A stretch of 20,207 nucleotides of DNA from SURF-32 sp964648365 (lineage in GTDB: Bacteria > Planctomycetota > Phycisphaerae > UBA1845). Below are positions 7,642 to 14,708 of this stretch, in pieces. The translations under genes were made by a program, and so were the position numbers. Positions within the stretch are counted from its first letter, which is position 1. The number at the start of each line of letters is the position of its first letter. The stretch lies in contig CAZYLK010000107.1 in the NCBI GenBank assembly GCA_964648365.1, forward strand, positions 1 through 20,207, in the 5' to 3' direction. The notes under the pieces are model-generated. The model did no database searches. It worked only from the letters and a program-made list of their open reading frames with translations, and was not told the DNA's origin.

Positions 7642-7750
7642 GAATAACGAATAGCGAATGGCGAATAACGAATTGAAGAAATGTCGAGTGTCGAATCAGG
7701 CGTGCCGGCGCGTCTTAATTCGTTATTCGCTATTCGACATTCGCCATTCC
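7641..7750. repeat. Inverted element built from GAATNNC heptamers
   Basis: The left arm (7641-7674) reads as GAATAAC, GAATAGC, GAATGGC, GAATAAC, GAATT. The right arm (7717-7750) is the reverse complement of a similar four-heptamer series, with about 29 of 34 positions pairing and the inner 12 bases exact. The left arm starts in the stop codon of the first acyl-CoA dehydrogenase. The right arm ends just before the GAGGG ribosome binding site of the second. A transcript running through both genes would carry a long hairpin between them. Confidence 0.85.
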
Positions 7751-7764
7751 CTCCGAGGGTTCTT

Positions 7765-8904
7765 ATGAACTTCACCTTTGACGAAGACCACACGATGCTT
7801 CGGGATCAGCTTCGGGAGTTTTCCGACGCTGAAGTGGCACCCGGCGCGGCCGAGCGGGACAAGACCGGCGAGATGCCGCGCGAACTGCACGACAAGCTGG
7901 CCGAGATGGGCCTGTTCGGCATTGCCATACCCGATCAATACGGCGGGGCGGGTATGGGATGCGTCGCCTCGTCGCTGGTGGTCGAGCACGTCTCTCGCGG
8001 CTGCGCCGGCACCGGCGTGTATCTGTCGGCGCACAACTCGCTGTGCGTCGATCCGATTATGACCTTCGGCTCCGACGCACAGAAGGAAAAATACCTGCCG
8101 CGCATGGCCACCGGCGAACTGGTCGGGTGTCTCTCGCTGACCGAGCCGGGTAGCGGCTCGGACGCGGGCGCGGCCACCTGTCAGGCCGTCCTTCAGGATG
8201 ACGGCTGGCACATCACCGGCGCGAAGATTTTCGTCACCAACGGCGCCCAGGCCGGCGTCATGGTGCTGATTGCCGTGACCAATCCGGACGAACCCAAGCG
8301 CCGGCTCAGCGCCTTCATCGTCGAGCAACCCACGCCGGGTCTTCGCATCGGCAAGCTGGAGGACAAGCTCGGCATCAAGTGCAGCTCGACCGCCGAGTTC
8401 ATCTTCGAGGACTGCGTGGTGCCGCACGACGCCCTGCTCGGCGAGCGCGGCCGGGGGCTGAAAGTGGCGCTGACCACGCTCAACGGCGGCCGCATCGGCA
8501 TCGCCGCCCAGGCGCTGGGCATCGCCGAAGCATGTCTGGACGCCGCCCGCGCCTACGCCGACACGCGCGTGCAGTTCGGAACCACGATCGGTCATTTTCA
8601 GGCTATCCAGAACAAGATCGCCGACATGGCGACGCGCACCGAAATATCACGACTGCTGACTTTTCGTGCGGCCTGGCTGAAGGATCAGAAGCGCGACTAC
8701 GCCCAGGCGGCCGCCATGGCCAAGCTCTTCGCCGCCGAGACATCGAGCCTGTGCGCCAACCACGCCGTGCAGATCTTCGGCGGCTACGGCTATTGCAAAG
8801 ATTACCCCGTAGAACGTTTCCTACGCGACGCGAAGATCACCGAACTCTATGAAGGCACCAGCGAGATTCATAGATTGGTCATCGCCCGCGGGTTGATAGA
8901 TTGA
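7765..8904 (+). CDS. Acyl-CoA dehydrogenase (second of tandem pair)
   Basis: 379 residues, a second complete FAD-dependent acyl-CoA dehydrogenase, clearly related to but diverged from its upstream neighbour. It has LTEPGSGSDAGAATC (125-139), TGAKIFVTNG, RVQFGTTIGHFQAIQNKIADMA, IFGGYGYCKDYPVERFLRDAK and catalytic Glu363 in YEGTSEIHR, the classical short-chain/butyryl-CoA form of the motif. I place the start at the ATG at 7765, with GAGGG at 7755-7759 as ribosome binding site. The frame is open upstream to 7681, but that stretch is the heptamer repeat. Likely partner of the downstream 3-hydroxyacyl-CoA dehydrogenase; the two ACADs may differ in chain length or branched-chain preference. Confidence 0.94.
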   Translation: MNFTFDEDHTMLRDQLREFSDAEVAPGAAERDKTGEMPRELHDKLAEMGLFGIAIPDQYGGAGMGCVASSLVVEHVSRGCAGTGVYLSAHNSLCVDPIMTFGSDAQKEKYLPRMATGELVGCLSLTEPGSGSDAGAATCQAVLQDDGWHITGAKIFVTNGAQAGVMVLIAVTNPDEPKRRLSAFIVEQPTPGLRIGKLEDKLGIKCSSTAEFIFEDCVVPHDALLGERGRGLKVALTTLNGGRIGIAAQALGIAEACLDAARAYADTRVQFGTTIGHFQAIQNKIADMATRTEISRLLTFRAAWLKDQKRDYAQAAAMAKLFAAETSSLCANHAVQIFGGYGYCKDYPVERFLRDAKITELYEGTSEIHRLVIARGLID

Positions 8905-8909
8905 GGAAG

Positions 8910-9009
8910 NNNNNNNNNNNNNNNNNNNNNNNNNNNNNNNNNNNNNNNNNNNNNNNNNNNNNNNNNNNNNNNNNNNNNNNNNNNNNNNNNNNNNNNNNNN
9001 NNNNNNNNN
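8910..9009. other. Assembly gap of 100 N
   Basis: Exactly 100 undetermined bases, the conventional placeholder for a scaffold gap of unknown size. The flanks (GGAAG before, GAGGGAGTAAGGG after) suggest that the contigs break inside a GGGAGTN tandem tract. Confidence 0.97.
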
Positions 9010-9071
9010 GAGGGAGTAAGGGATAGAAGAAGGGAGTCAGGGAATGAGGGAGTAAGGGAGTCAGGGAAGAG
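9010..9071. repeat. GGGAGTN heptamer tandem tract (copy B)
   Basis: The plus strand is a degenerate run of GGGAGTA/GGGAGTC units. It lies downstream of the second acyl-CoA dehydrogenase, so it is purine-rich on that gene's coding strand, and it adjoins the assembly gap. Confidence 0.85.
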
Positions 9072-9098
9072 GCGGAGCATCGGACGACGTTCCCCCAG

Positions 9099-9206
9099 CG
9101 AGCCGCGTGGCTTCAGCCCGCGCGGATGTCCCGTGTGATCGACGCCGGCGGAACAGGGAGCGTGCGACGCGCCGACCACCGAGCCGCGGGCTTCAGCCCG
9201 CGCGAA
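9099..9206. repeat. Two direct copies of a REP-like palindrome
   Basis: Bases 9099-9126 and 9180-9206 are near-identical (one-base indel, one end mismatch). Each holds the hairpin CGCGGGCTTCAGCCCGCG or its one-base variant. They are direct repeats 81 bp apart and resemble the GGGGCTTCAGCCCC-type elements at 14388 and 14505. Confidence 0.75.
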
Positions 9207-9367
9207 CGCACGTCGCGATGGCCACTTCCGGATGACGCAGAGATCCTCAGACGCACGCACCGCCCCCGCGGTCAGGCTGGACCCAGACGGTCCCAGGCTC
9301 CCGAGCCGATGCGGCGGTCTTGCGGATGGAAACGGCCGTTTCGCCGTAGATTGCCTCGCCGTGGATT

Positions 9368-9408
9368 CTTCCCTCACTCCCTGACTCCCTCACTCCCTTA
9401 CTCCCTTC
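9368..9408. repeat. ACTCCCT heptamer tandem tract (copy C)
   Basis: Pyrimidine-rich 7-bp units on the plus strand, ending about 20 bases before the start of the hydroxyacyl-CoA dehydrogenase. The exit sequence CCCTTCCGCAAGC resembles CCCTTCTGCGAAGC at the corresponding edge of the tract before the epimerase gene on the minus strand. Confidence 0.85.
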
Positions 9409-9428
9409 CGCAAGCGAAAGGCATCACT

Positions 9429-10283
9429 ATGAGCGACAAGTTCCCCATCATCGTCATCGGCGCCGGCACCATGGGCCGCGGCATCGTTCAGGTCTGCGCC
9501 CAGGCGGGGCATCCGGTCCAGATGCACGACGCCATGCCGGCCGCGATGGACTCGGCGGTGGCGTCGATCGGCAAGGTGCTCGACCGCGGCGTGGAAAAAG
9601 GCAAAGTGACCGCCGACGACGCGGCCGCAACCAAGAAGCGCATCCAGCCGGTCGCGTCGGCGTCGGAACTCAAACCCGCGCCTTTCATTATCGAGGCCGC
9701 GTCCGAGAGGCCCGACATCAAGGTGCAGATCTTCAAGGCGGTCGAGGGCAGGCTTGCGGCCGGCGGAATTCTGGCCAGCAACACGTCCAGCATCAGCATC
9801 ACCCAGCTTGCCGCCGCCACCAAAGCGCCCGACCGATTCATCGGCATGCACTTTTTCAACCCGGTGCCGCTGATGCAGCTTGTCGAAGTCGTCCGCGGCC
9901 TCCAGACCAGCGACGAGACGACGCAGAAGACCATCGCCCTGGCCAAAGAGGTCGGCAAAACCCCCATCGAGTGCCACGACCATCCCGGATTCGTCTCCAA
10001 CCGCGTGCTGATGCCCATGATCAACGAGGCGATAAGCTGCCTGCAGGAAGGCGTCGCCACGCCGGAAGCGATCGACGGCATCATGAAACTCGGCTGCAAC
10101 CACCCCATGGGCCCGCTGACCCTCGCCGATCTGATCGGCCTGGACGTCTGCCTGCACATCCTGGAAGTCCTCCACCGCGACCTCGGCGAAGACCGCTACC
10201 GCCCCAGCCCGCTGCTGCGCAAAATGGTTCTGGCGGGACGGCTGGGAAGAAAGTCGGGGTGGGGGTTTTACAAATATGAATGA
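9429..10283 (+). CDS. hbd: 3-hydroxybutyryl-CoA / 3-hydroxyacyl-CoA dehydrogenase
   Basis: 284 residues, the normal length of monofunctional 3-hydroxybutyryl-CoA dehydrogenase, which oxidises 3-hydroxyacyl-CoA with NAD(P) or runs in reverse in butyrate or PHB metabolism. The Rossmann domain opens with IIVIGAGTMGRGI (7-19). The substrate and catalytic residues appear as SNTSSISI (117-124), MHFFNPVPLMQLVEVV with His141 and Glu153, and GFVSNRVLMPMINEA (187-201). The dimerisation domain has GCNHPMGPLTLADLIGLD and ends KSGWGFYKYE. The ATG at 9429 has AAAGG nearby upstream. It forms a pathway group with the two acyl-CoA dehydrogenases; an enoyl-CoA hydratase and a thiolase are not in view. Confidence 0.94.
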   Translation: MSDKFPIIVIGAGTMGRGIVQVCAQAGHPVQMHDAMPAAMDSAVASIGKVLDRGVEKGKVTADDAAATKKRIQPVASASELKPAPFIIEAASERPDIKVQIFKAVEGRLAAGGILASNTSSISITQLAAATKAPDRFIGMHFFNPVPLMQLVEVVRGLQTSDETTQKTIALAKEVGKTPIECHDHPGFVSNRVLMPMINEAISCLQEGVATPEAIDGIMKLGCNHPMGPLTLADLIGLDVCLHILEVLHRDLGEDRYRPSPLLRKMVLAGRLGRKSGWGFYKYE

Positions 10284-10305
10284 TGTGTGCCACGACTGAC
10301 GTTCG

Positions 10306-10320
10306 GAATGTCGAATATCG
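10306..10320. repeat. GAATNNC heptamer remnant
   Basis: GAATGTC followed by GAATATC and G, in the gap between two convergent genes. It is a short remnant of the heptamer family seen at 1170 and 7641. Confidence 0.5.
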
Positions 10321-10408
10321 CGTGGCGGACGAGACGTCATAGAGACGAATCGTCCGTGCGGTCAATCTGGTCTGGGCCGTCGTCGCGCCAGCCCGTACGC
10401 CGCGCGCC

Positions 10409-11473
10409 TCACTCCCCCGTCCACCCCAGCCCCGGCCGGTCGTGGGGATAGAGCACGCCGTCCTTTAATATAACGGCGTCCTTCGACGGATCGTCGAGCA
10501 GGTCCAGGTGGCCGTCGAGATCGGCGTAGTGGACGTTCTTGCGCGACAGGGCGAAGTGCAGGCCCGCGGCGATGGCCAGACCGCCCTCGTCCATGCAGCC
10601 GACCATCACCTCCAGCCGGGCGGCGCGGGCGACGGCGTTGATCTGCAGCGATTCGAAGATGCCGCCGACTTTCATCAGCTTGACGTTGATCATGTCGGCC
10701 AGGTCATCTTTCGCCAGGCGGAACGCATCGCGTTGCGACATGAGGCTCTCGTCGGCCATGATCGCGATCGGCGCCTGCCGCGTCACGCTGCCGAGTTGAT
10801 CGAGCATGGCCTTGGGCGTCGGCTGTTCGAGAATCTCGAGCCGGGCGGCGCTGGCTCGCTGCACGAAGTCCAGCGTCTGCTCGACCGTGTATCCCTGATT
10901 GGCGTCGAAGCGCAATTCGATGCCTTCACCCACGGCCGCCCGCACGGCCAGCACGCGCTGGGCATCCTCGACCGGGTCGGCGCCGCCCTTGAGTTTCAGC
11001 GACGTGAAGCCCTGCCGCAGATAGTCCCTCGCGTGTCGTACGGTCTCGTCGAGCGGCATGATGCCGATGGTCACGCTGGTGCGGATGCGGTCGCGGTAGC
11101 CGCCCAGCACCTTCCAGACCGGCAGCCCGCACGCTTTTCCGAGCAGGTCGTAGAGCGCCATGTCCGCGGCCGCACGAGCCGAGGGGCTGTTGGGCAGCGC
11201 GTCGGAAAGCTGGTCGATCAGCCACACGGTGCGCAGGGCATCCTGCCGCGCCAGCAGCGGCTCGGCCGTGTCGCGCAGGTCGCGCAGCACGCCGTCCGCC
11301 GTTTCACCCGTGATGGCCTTGTCCGGCGCCGCGCAGCCGTGGCCGATCAGCCCCGAATCCGTCTGGATACGCAGAAAGACGTTCGTGACGGAAGAGATCG
11401 TCTCGTACGCGATGGTGTAAGGCTGGGCCAGACGCATCTCGACGGGCCAGCATTCGAGACCGGCTATTCTCAT
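10409..11473 (-). CDS. Dipeptide epimerase (L-Ala-D/L-Glu epimerase / DgcA type), enolase superfamily
   Basis: 354 residues. The enolase-superfamily capping domain (about 1-125) is followed by a TIM barrel with the acid-base lysine motif SLKLKGG (Lys160, Lys162), metal ligands Asp190 (RFDANQGY), Glu216 (LEQP) and Asp241 (MADES), and the second lysine Lys265 in NVKLMKVGG. Near the end is YADLDGHLDL with Asp318-x-Asp320. The spacing of these residues matches B. subtilis YkfB (162, 191, 219, 244, 268, 321, 323), whose Asp-x-Asp holds the dipeptide ammonium group. The L-Ala-D/L-Glu epimerase subgroup is therefore well supported. DgcA, the N-acetyl-D-glutamate racemase paired with DgcN, belongs to the same subgroup, and a DgcN-like gene lies 3.3 kb upstream. 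Physiological substrate (muropeptide Ala-Glu or N-acyl-Glu) is undetermined. Confidence 0.88.
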   Translation of the reverse strand: MRIAGLECWPVEMRLAQPYTIAYETISSVTNVFLRIQTDSGLIGHGCAAPDKAITGETADGVLRDLRDTAEPLLARQDALRTVWLIDQLSDALPNSPSARAAADMALYDLLGKACGLPVWKVLGGYRDRIRTSVTIGIMPLDETVRHARDYLRQGFTSLKLKGGADPVEDAQRVLAVRAAVGEGIELRFDANQGYTVEQTLDFVQRASAARLEILEQPTPKAMLDQLGSVTRQAPIAIMADESLMSQRDAFRLAKDDLADMINVKLMKVGGIFESLQINAVARAARLEVMVGCMDEGGLAIAAGLHFALSRKNVHYADLDGHLDLLDDPSKDAVILKDGVLYPHDRPGLGWTGE

Positions 11474-11763
11474 GGCTCTGCTTCGCAGAAGGGAGTGAGG
11501 GAGTGAGGGAGTAAGGGAGTAAGGGAAGAACGCGCGGCAAGGGCAACCTCGGGGGTTGCGTAATTATTGTCACTTGTCCTGTGGGTGAATCATCGAAGAA
11601 CGGTGTCGTCCGCTATCCGCCTGTTCGGCGACGGTTGGGTTCGTCCTTTCGCGCGGGTCAAAAGGGCATCAAAAACCCGCGACTTGCTGGTGACATCTCC
11701 AAGCGACACGCGGCCTCCCTCTTCCCTCACTCCCTGACTCCCTCACTCCCTCACTCCCTTCTT
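11474..11763. other. Intergenic region flanked by two inverted heptamer tracts
   Basis: These 290 bases lie between the epimerase start and the stop of the MurL-creatininase gene. A GGGAGTN tract (11488-11529) and an ACTCCCT tract (11720-11764) sit at the two ends in opposite orientation. Between them is mostly unremarkable sequence with one AT-rich island (GTAATTATTGTCA at 11559-11571) that could hold a promoter for the minus-strand epimerase, though I cannot assign -10 and -35 boxes with confidence. Confidence 0.5.
11488..11529. repeat. GGGAGTN heptamer tandem tract (copy D)
   Basis: Purine-rich on the plus strand, made of GGGAGTG and GGGAGTA units. It is immediately upstream of the epimerase gene on the minus strand, hence pyrimidine-rich on that gene's coding strand, the same relation as copy C to hbd. 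Confidence 0.88.
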
Positions 11764-11764
11764 C
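11720..11764. repeat. ACTCCCT heptamer tandem tract (copy E)
   Basis: Pyrimidine-rich on the plus strand and touching the stop codon of the MurL-creatininase gene, so purine-rich on that gene's coding strand, as copies A and B are for their upstream genes. Confidence 0.88.
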
Positions 11765-14328
11765 TAAAACCGATTCCTCTGATGAATCTCGTCCAGACTC
11801 ATATCCTTCAGATGCTCGACCAGTTCGACCAGGTTTCGGATCATCGTGGCCCAGATCTGCTCGCCCTTGGCCCGCGTCGCCTTGCTCGGGTCGCCCATGA
11901 CGCCGGTGGGCGAAATCTTTCGCGTGCGGGCATACCAGTCGACGCGGCGCTTCGAGCTGAAATCCAGATACCGGCTGGAAAACTTCGGCACGCTCTTTTT
12001 CGCCTTGGTCATGTCCACCAGGTGCGGCCGCGTGGCCAGCGTGGTGCTCGTCTCGATTTCGCCGGCGTGGATGTCGCCCGGTGTTTCGGCGATCTGGTCG
12101 ATGTCGGTGTCGCTGGTTTCGCCGGTGTCCACGCAGGTGAAGATGTGCGCGTCACGGTTGATCATCTGGGCGGCGAAGTGCAGCGTGGCCGCGTTGCCGC
12201 CGTGTCCGTTGATGATCACCAGCTTGGTGATGCCGTTGCGGGCGACGTTCATGCCGATCTCGTACACCAGCCGCGACAGCGTTTCGTTGCTGACGCTGAT
12301 GGTGCCGCGGAAGTCCTCGTGATGGTATGACACGCCGTACGGAATGAGCGGCAGCACGAACGGCCGCGGCGCGCTGCATGCCCGCGCCACCTCGACCGCC
12401 AGGTACTGCGCGTCGTAGGCATCCGTATCCAGCGGCAGGTGCGGGCCATGCTGCTCGATGGCACCGACCGGTAGCAAGGCGATGTCCACTTTCTTGAGGC
12501 GTGCTTCCGCCTGGGGCCAGGAGAGTTCACCCAGGACAAACGTGTCCGGCGAACCATCCGCGCGCGCCTCCGGCCTGGGCGCCGCCGCGGCGGCGGCTGT
12601 GGCGGGTGCGGGCGCAGGCGGCGCTGAAACCGGCGCGGCCGCCACGTCGCGCAGCTTGCGCTCGAACGGATAGGGCCGTGCCAGCGCCTCGGGCGACAGC
12701 GGGTTGAACGCCGTCCACACCCGCCCCTGTCGGCGGGAGGCGCCTTGGGCGTGCCGAAGCATCAGCGGATAAATCTTCGTGCGCAGGCTGACCGGGATGC
12801 CGTCGACCGGCGAACGCTCGCGGTCGAAGCGAAGCTGCGCCACTTCGGGGTGCGGGCGGACCTTGTTGCCACCGAGCGTGTCGCTTTCGATCAGCCCGGC
12901 GGTCTTGAGCAGGTGTCCGACGTGCTCGGCGCAGGCCGCCTCCTGGTGAACGCCGTGTTTGACCAGGTCCGCGAGACATTGCTCCACCTGTTGCGCGGAG
13001 TATCCGCACGCGGCCGGGTCCTTGCCGATCGCCTTGAGCATGGCCACGATCCGGCGGCACTTCTCACACTTGCCGCAGGGCAGCACACGCTCGCCTTCCT
13101 TGTGGGTGGCGTGGCAGGACATCTGCAACGCCAGCAGATCCGGGTAGCGCTCCGCGAGCGTCTTCTCAATGAGCAGTTCCGACAGCGGCCGCAGCAGGGA
13201 GAACTGGCTGAGGCCCCATCGCTTGGCGGCGTAGTACCGCGACAGCGTTTCGTCGAAGAAGCGGCTCTGGTCGAACAGACCGCTGTAATGCGGGATGCCC
13301 TCGTGCATCGCCCGCTCGGTGGTGTCGTATTCGTCGCCGATGATGATGCGGTCGGTGCCGCGCGCCCGGGCGATGGGCAGCGATCCGAACAGGAACACCG
13401 CCACCGTCCACAGGCGGATGGGATAGATGTCCGCCCGCACGTCGGCGAAGTCCGGCCGGACGAACGGGAGCTTCCGCAGCATCCAGGTGAACATGCGGTC
13501 GGCGCTGGTCCAGACGCGACCGGTGTTCGGGACGCGCTCCGCGAAGTATCGATAGGAATTGAGTGCGGTGAACCAGTGCCGCCCGGACTCGTTGATGAAA
13601 ATCGGATGCGTCTCGACGCCCGCCTCGCGCAGCAGGCCGAACGTCAGCAGGCTGTCCTTGCCGCCGCTGGAGAGAATCAGGCAGCGGTCTTCGCCCCGCG
13701 GCCAGGGGGCGGCCGGGGTGATGGCTTTGACGCCCGCGGCGGACGGCGACGCGGTCGAGCCGGGACCGGGCGCCGCGGAAGCGTCCGACTCCTCAAAGAT
13801 CAGCCGGGCGCTGGAGTATCGCTGCAACTTGACCACGGGGAGCTTCGCCGCATCGCCGACGAGAAACGGGTTCGGCTCCAGAAACTTCTTGACATAGATC
13901 TCGCAGGCGGTGTTCTCCGCCATCGCGGTCAGGAAATCCTCGTCCGCCTTGTCGAACGGTCCGCGGAATACGATTTCTTTGCAGAACAGGCCATAGTTGA
14001 GCGCCACCTGCGCGGCGATCATGGCGGCCAGGTTCTGATCCTCACGGGCGTCGGGGTTGAAGACGTTTTCTTCGTAACGGTAGGCGAGTTCCTGCGTGTC
14101 CGACTGGCCGCCGGTTTCCACCGTGTACGGCGCGGTGAGCCTCTGCGGCTCCAGCTTAACCGGCCCGACGATGAGCCGGTCGATCACGCGAAGCTGCAAC
14201 AGGGGGTTGTCGTTCGGATCGGCGTAGGGCGCGGTGCTCGGCGTGACGGGCTTGGCGCCGTCGCCCGTCGCGTGCGCCGTCGCGGCGTCAGCCGCCGGCA
14301 TTGCAGAATGTGAGGTTGTCTCAGGCAT
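11764..14328 (-). CDS. Fusion of MurL-like PP-loop domain with creatininase-family amidohydrolase
   Basis: 854 residues in two parts. The N-terminal part (about 40-480) has a PP-loop ATP site LILSSGGKDSLLTF (217-230), IIIGDEYDTTERA (328-340), SQFSLLRPLSELL (374-386) and a Cys cluster (Cys405, then CGKCEKC with Cys418, 421, 424). From memory this layout, including LLRPLSEL and the SC...GER...CGxCxKC pattern, matches MurL, the ATP-dependent UDP-MurNAc-L-Ala-L-Glu epimerase of Xanthomonas. An Ala/Pro linker (563-595) leads to a complete creatininase domain (596-845): VGAIEQHGPHLPLDTD with Glu625, His627, Asp636; INGHGGN with His709; and HAGEIETS. The metal ligands expected for the family are present. 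Creatininase relatives hydrolyse amide or cyclic-amide bonds (creatinine, FAPy, the mycofactocin precursor peptide). The neighbouring epimerase and DgcN-like genes suggest a Glu-containing substrate. I know of no characterised protein with this fusion. Confidence 0.85.
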   Translation of the reverse strand: MPETTSHSAMPAADAATAHATGDGAKPVTPSTAPYADPNDNPLLQLRVIDRLIVGPVKLEPQRLTAPYTVETGGQSDTQELAYRYEENVFNPDAREDQNLAAMIAAQVALNYGLFCKEIVFRGPFDKADEDFLTAMAENTACEIYVKKFLEPNPFLVGDAAKLPVVKLQRYSSARLIFEESDASAAPGPGSTASPSAAGVKAITPAAPWPRGEDRCLILSSGGKDSLLTFGLLREAGVETHPIFINESGRHWFTALNSYRYFAERVPNTGRVWTSADRMFTWMLRKLPFVRPDFADVRADIYPIRLWTVAVFLFGSLPIARARGTDRIIIGDEYDTTERAMHEGIPHYSGLFDQSRFFDETLSRYYAAKRWGLSQFSLLRPLSELLIEKTLAERYPDLLALQMSCHATHKEGERVLPCGKCEKCRRIVAMLKAIGKDPAACGYSAQQVEQCLADLVKHGVHQEAACAEHVGHLLKTAGLIESDTLGGNKVRPHPEVAQLRFDRERSPVDGIPVSLRTKIYPLMLRHAQGASRRQGRVWTAFNPLSPEALARPYPFERKLRDVAAAPVSAPPAPAPATAAAAAAPRPEARADGSPDTFVLGELSWPQAEARLKKVDIALLPVGAIEQHGPHLPLDTDAYDAQYLAVEVARACSAPRPFVLPLIPYGVSYHHEDFRGTISVSNETLSRLVYEIGMNVARNGITKLVIINGHGGNAATLHFAAQMINRDAHIFTCVDTGETSDTDIDQIAETPGDIHAGEIETSTTLATRPHLVDMTKAKKSVPKFSSRYLDFSSKRRVDWYARTRKISPTGVMGDPSKATRAKGEQIWATMIRNLVELVEHLKDMSLDEIHQRNRF

Positions 14329-14363
14329 GTGTGCTCATGGATTCAAGTTGTCTGCCACCTCTT

Positions 14364-14548
14364 CGCCCGCAGGGCGCGCGATGATAGCCAGGGGCCTCAG
14401 CCCCTGGGATTGTCGCCCCCCCCGGTTTTCGCCCGGAGGGCGGACGCACGGTTGTTCGCGCGCTTCGTCCGCCCTGCGGGCGGGATGATGACACGCGACA
14501 CTGACCAGGGGCTGAAGCCCCTGGCTAATATCGTGCGCCCTGCGGGCG
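14364..14548. repeat. Nested inverted repeats, 44-bp outer and 17-bp inner arms
   Basis: Bases 14364-14407 and 14505-14548 are inverted copies with about 40 of 44 positions matching. Each contains a CGCCCGCAGGGCG palindrome and a CCAGGGGCTTCAGCCCCTGG-type palindrome. Inside them, 14430-14446 and 14466-14482 are inverted copies with 16 of 17 positions matching. The structure can fold as one long hairpin or several small ones. Confidence 0.85.
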
Positions 14549-14708
14549 TCAGACGTGGAACCTCTACGAGCGTCTGACGCCGAACCGGCGTCATCGGCGC
14601 GGCCCGCCACAGCGGTCCGACCGACGTCCCGGATGCCAGGGACGACAGAAGACGACCCATGCCACGGTTGCGACGGGCGAAGATCGTGCGCCCTACGGGC
14701 GTCAGACG
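14530..14708. repeat. Direct 26-bp repeat pair
   Basis: Bases 14530-14555 and 14683-14708 match at 25 of 26 positions (ATCGTGCGCCC, then TGCGGGCG or TACGGGCG, then TCAGACG). The first copy overlaps the right arm of the nested inverted repeat, so this is a third, partial occurrence of the same element. Confidence 0.8.

Larger units (their letters stand above)
8905..9428. other. Intergenic region with assembly gap and dispersed repeats
   Basis: These 524 bases, 100 of them N, separate the second acyl-CoA dehydrogenase from the hydroxyacyl-CoA dehydrogenase. They contain a purine heptamer tract (9010-9071), two copies of a GAGCCGCG-GGCTTCAGCCCGCG palindrome (9099-9126 and 9180-9206), and a pyrimidine heptamer tract (9368-9408). 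I see no protein-like frame. An unknown amount of sequence may be missing in the gap. Confidence 0.7.

Noticed and set aside
8868..9377. Minus-strand frame that crosses the N gap
   Set aside because: It depends on undetermined bases and on heptamer repeats, and has no protein-like features.
2925..11764. Heptamer tracts as replication-origin iterons
   Set aside because: They have no DnaA-box-like sequence, occur at five separate intergenic sites, and no replication gene is near.
12745..14313. 522-codon plus-strand frame antisense to the fusion gene
   Set aside because: No recognisable motifs. The minus strand carries the SGGKDS and CGKCEKC motifs of a real protein.
14321..14338. Five-codon upstream reading frame whose stop overlaps the fusion-gene start
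   Set aside because: ATGAGCACACATGCCTGA does overlap the start, but such a short frame is expected by chance and has no ribosome binding site.
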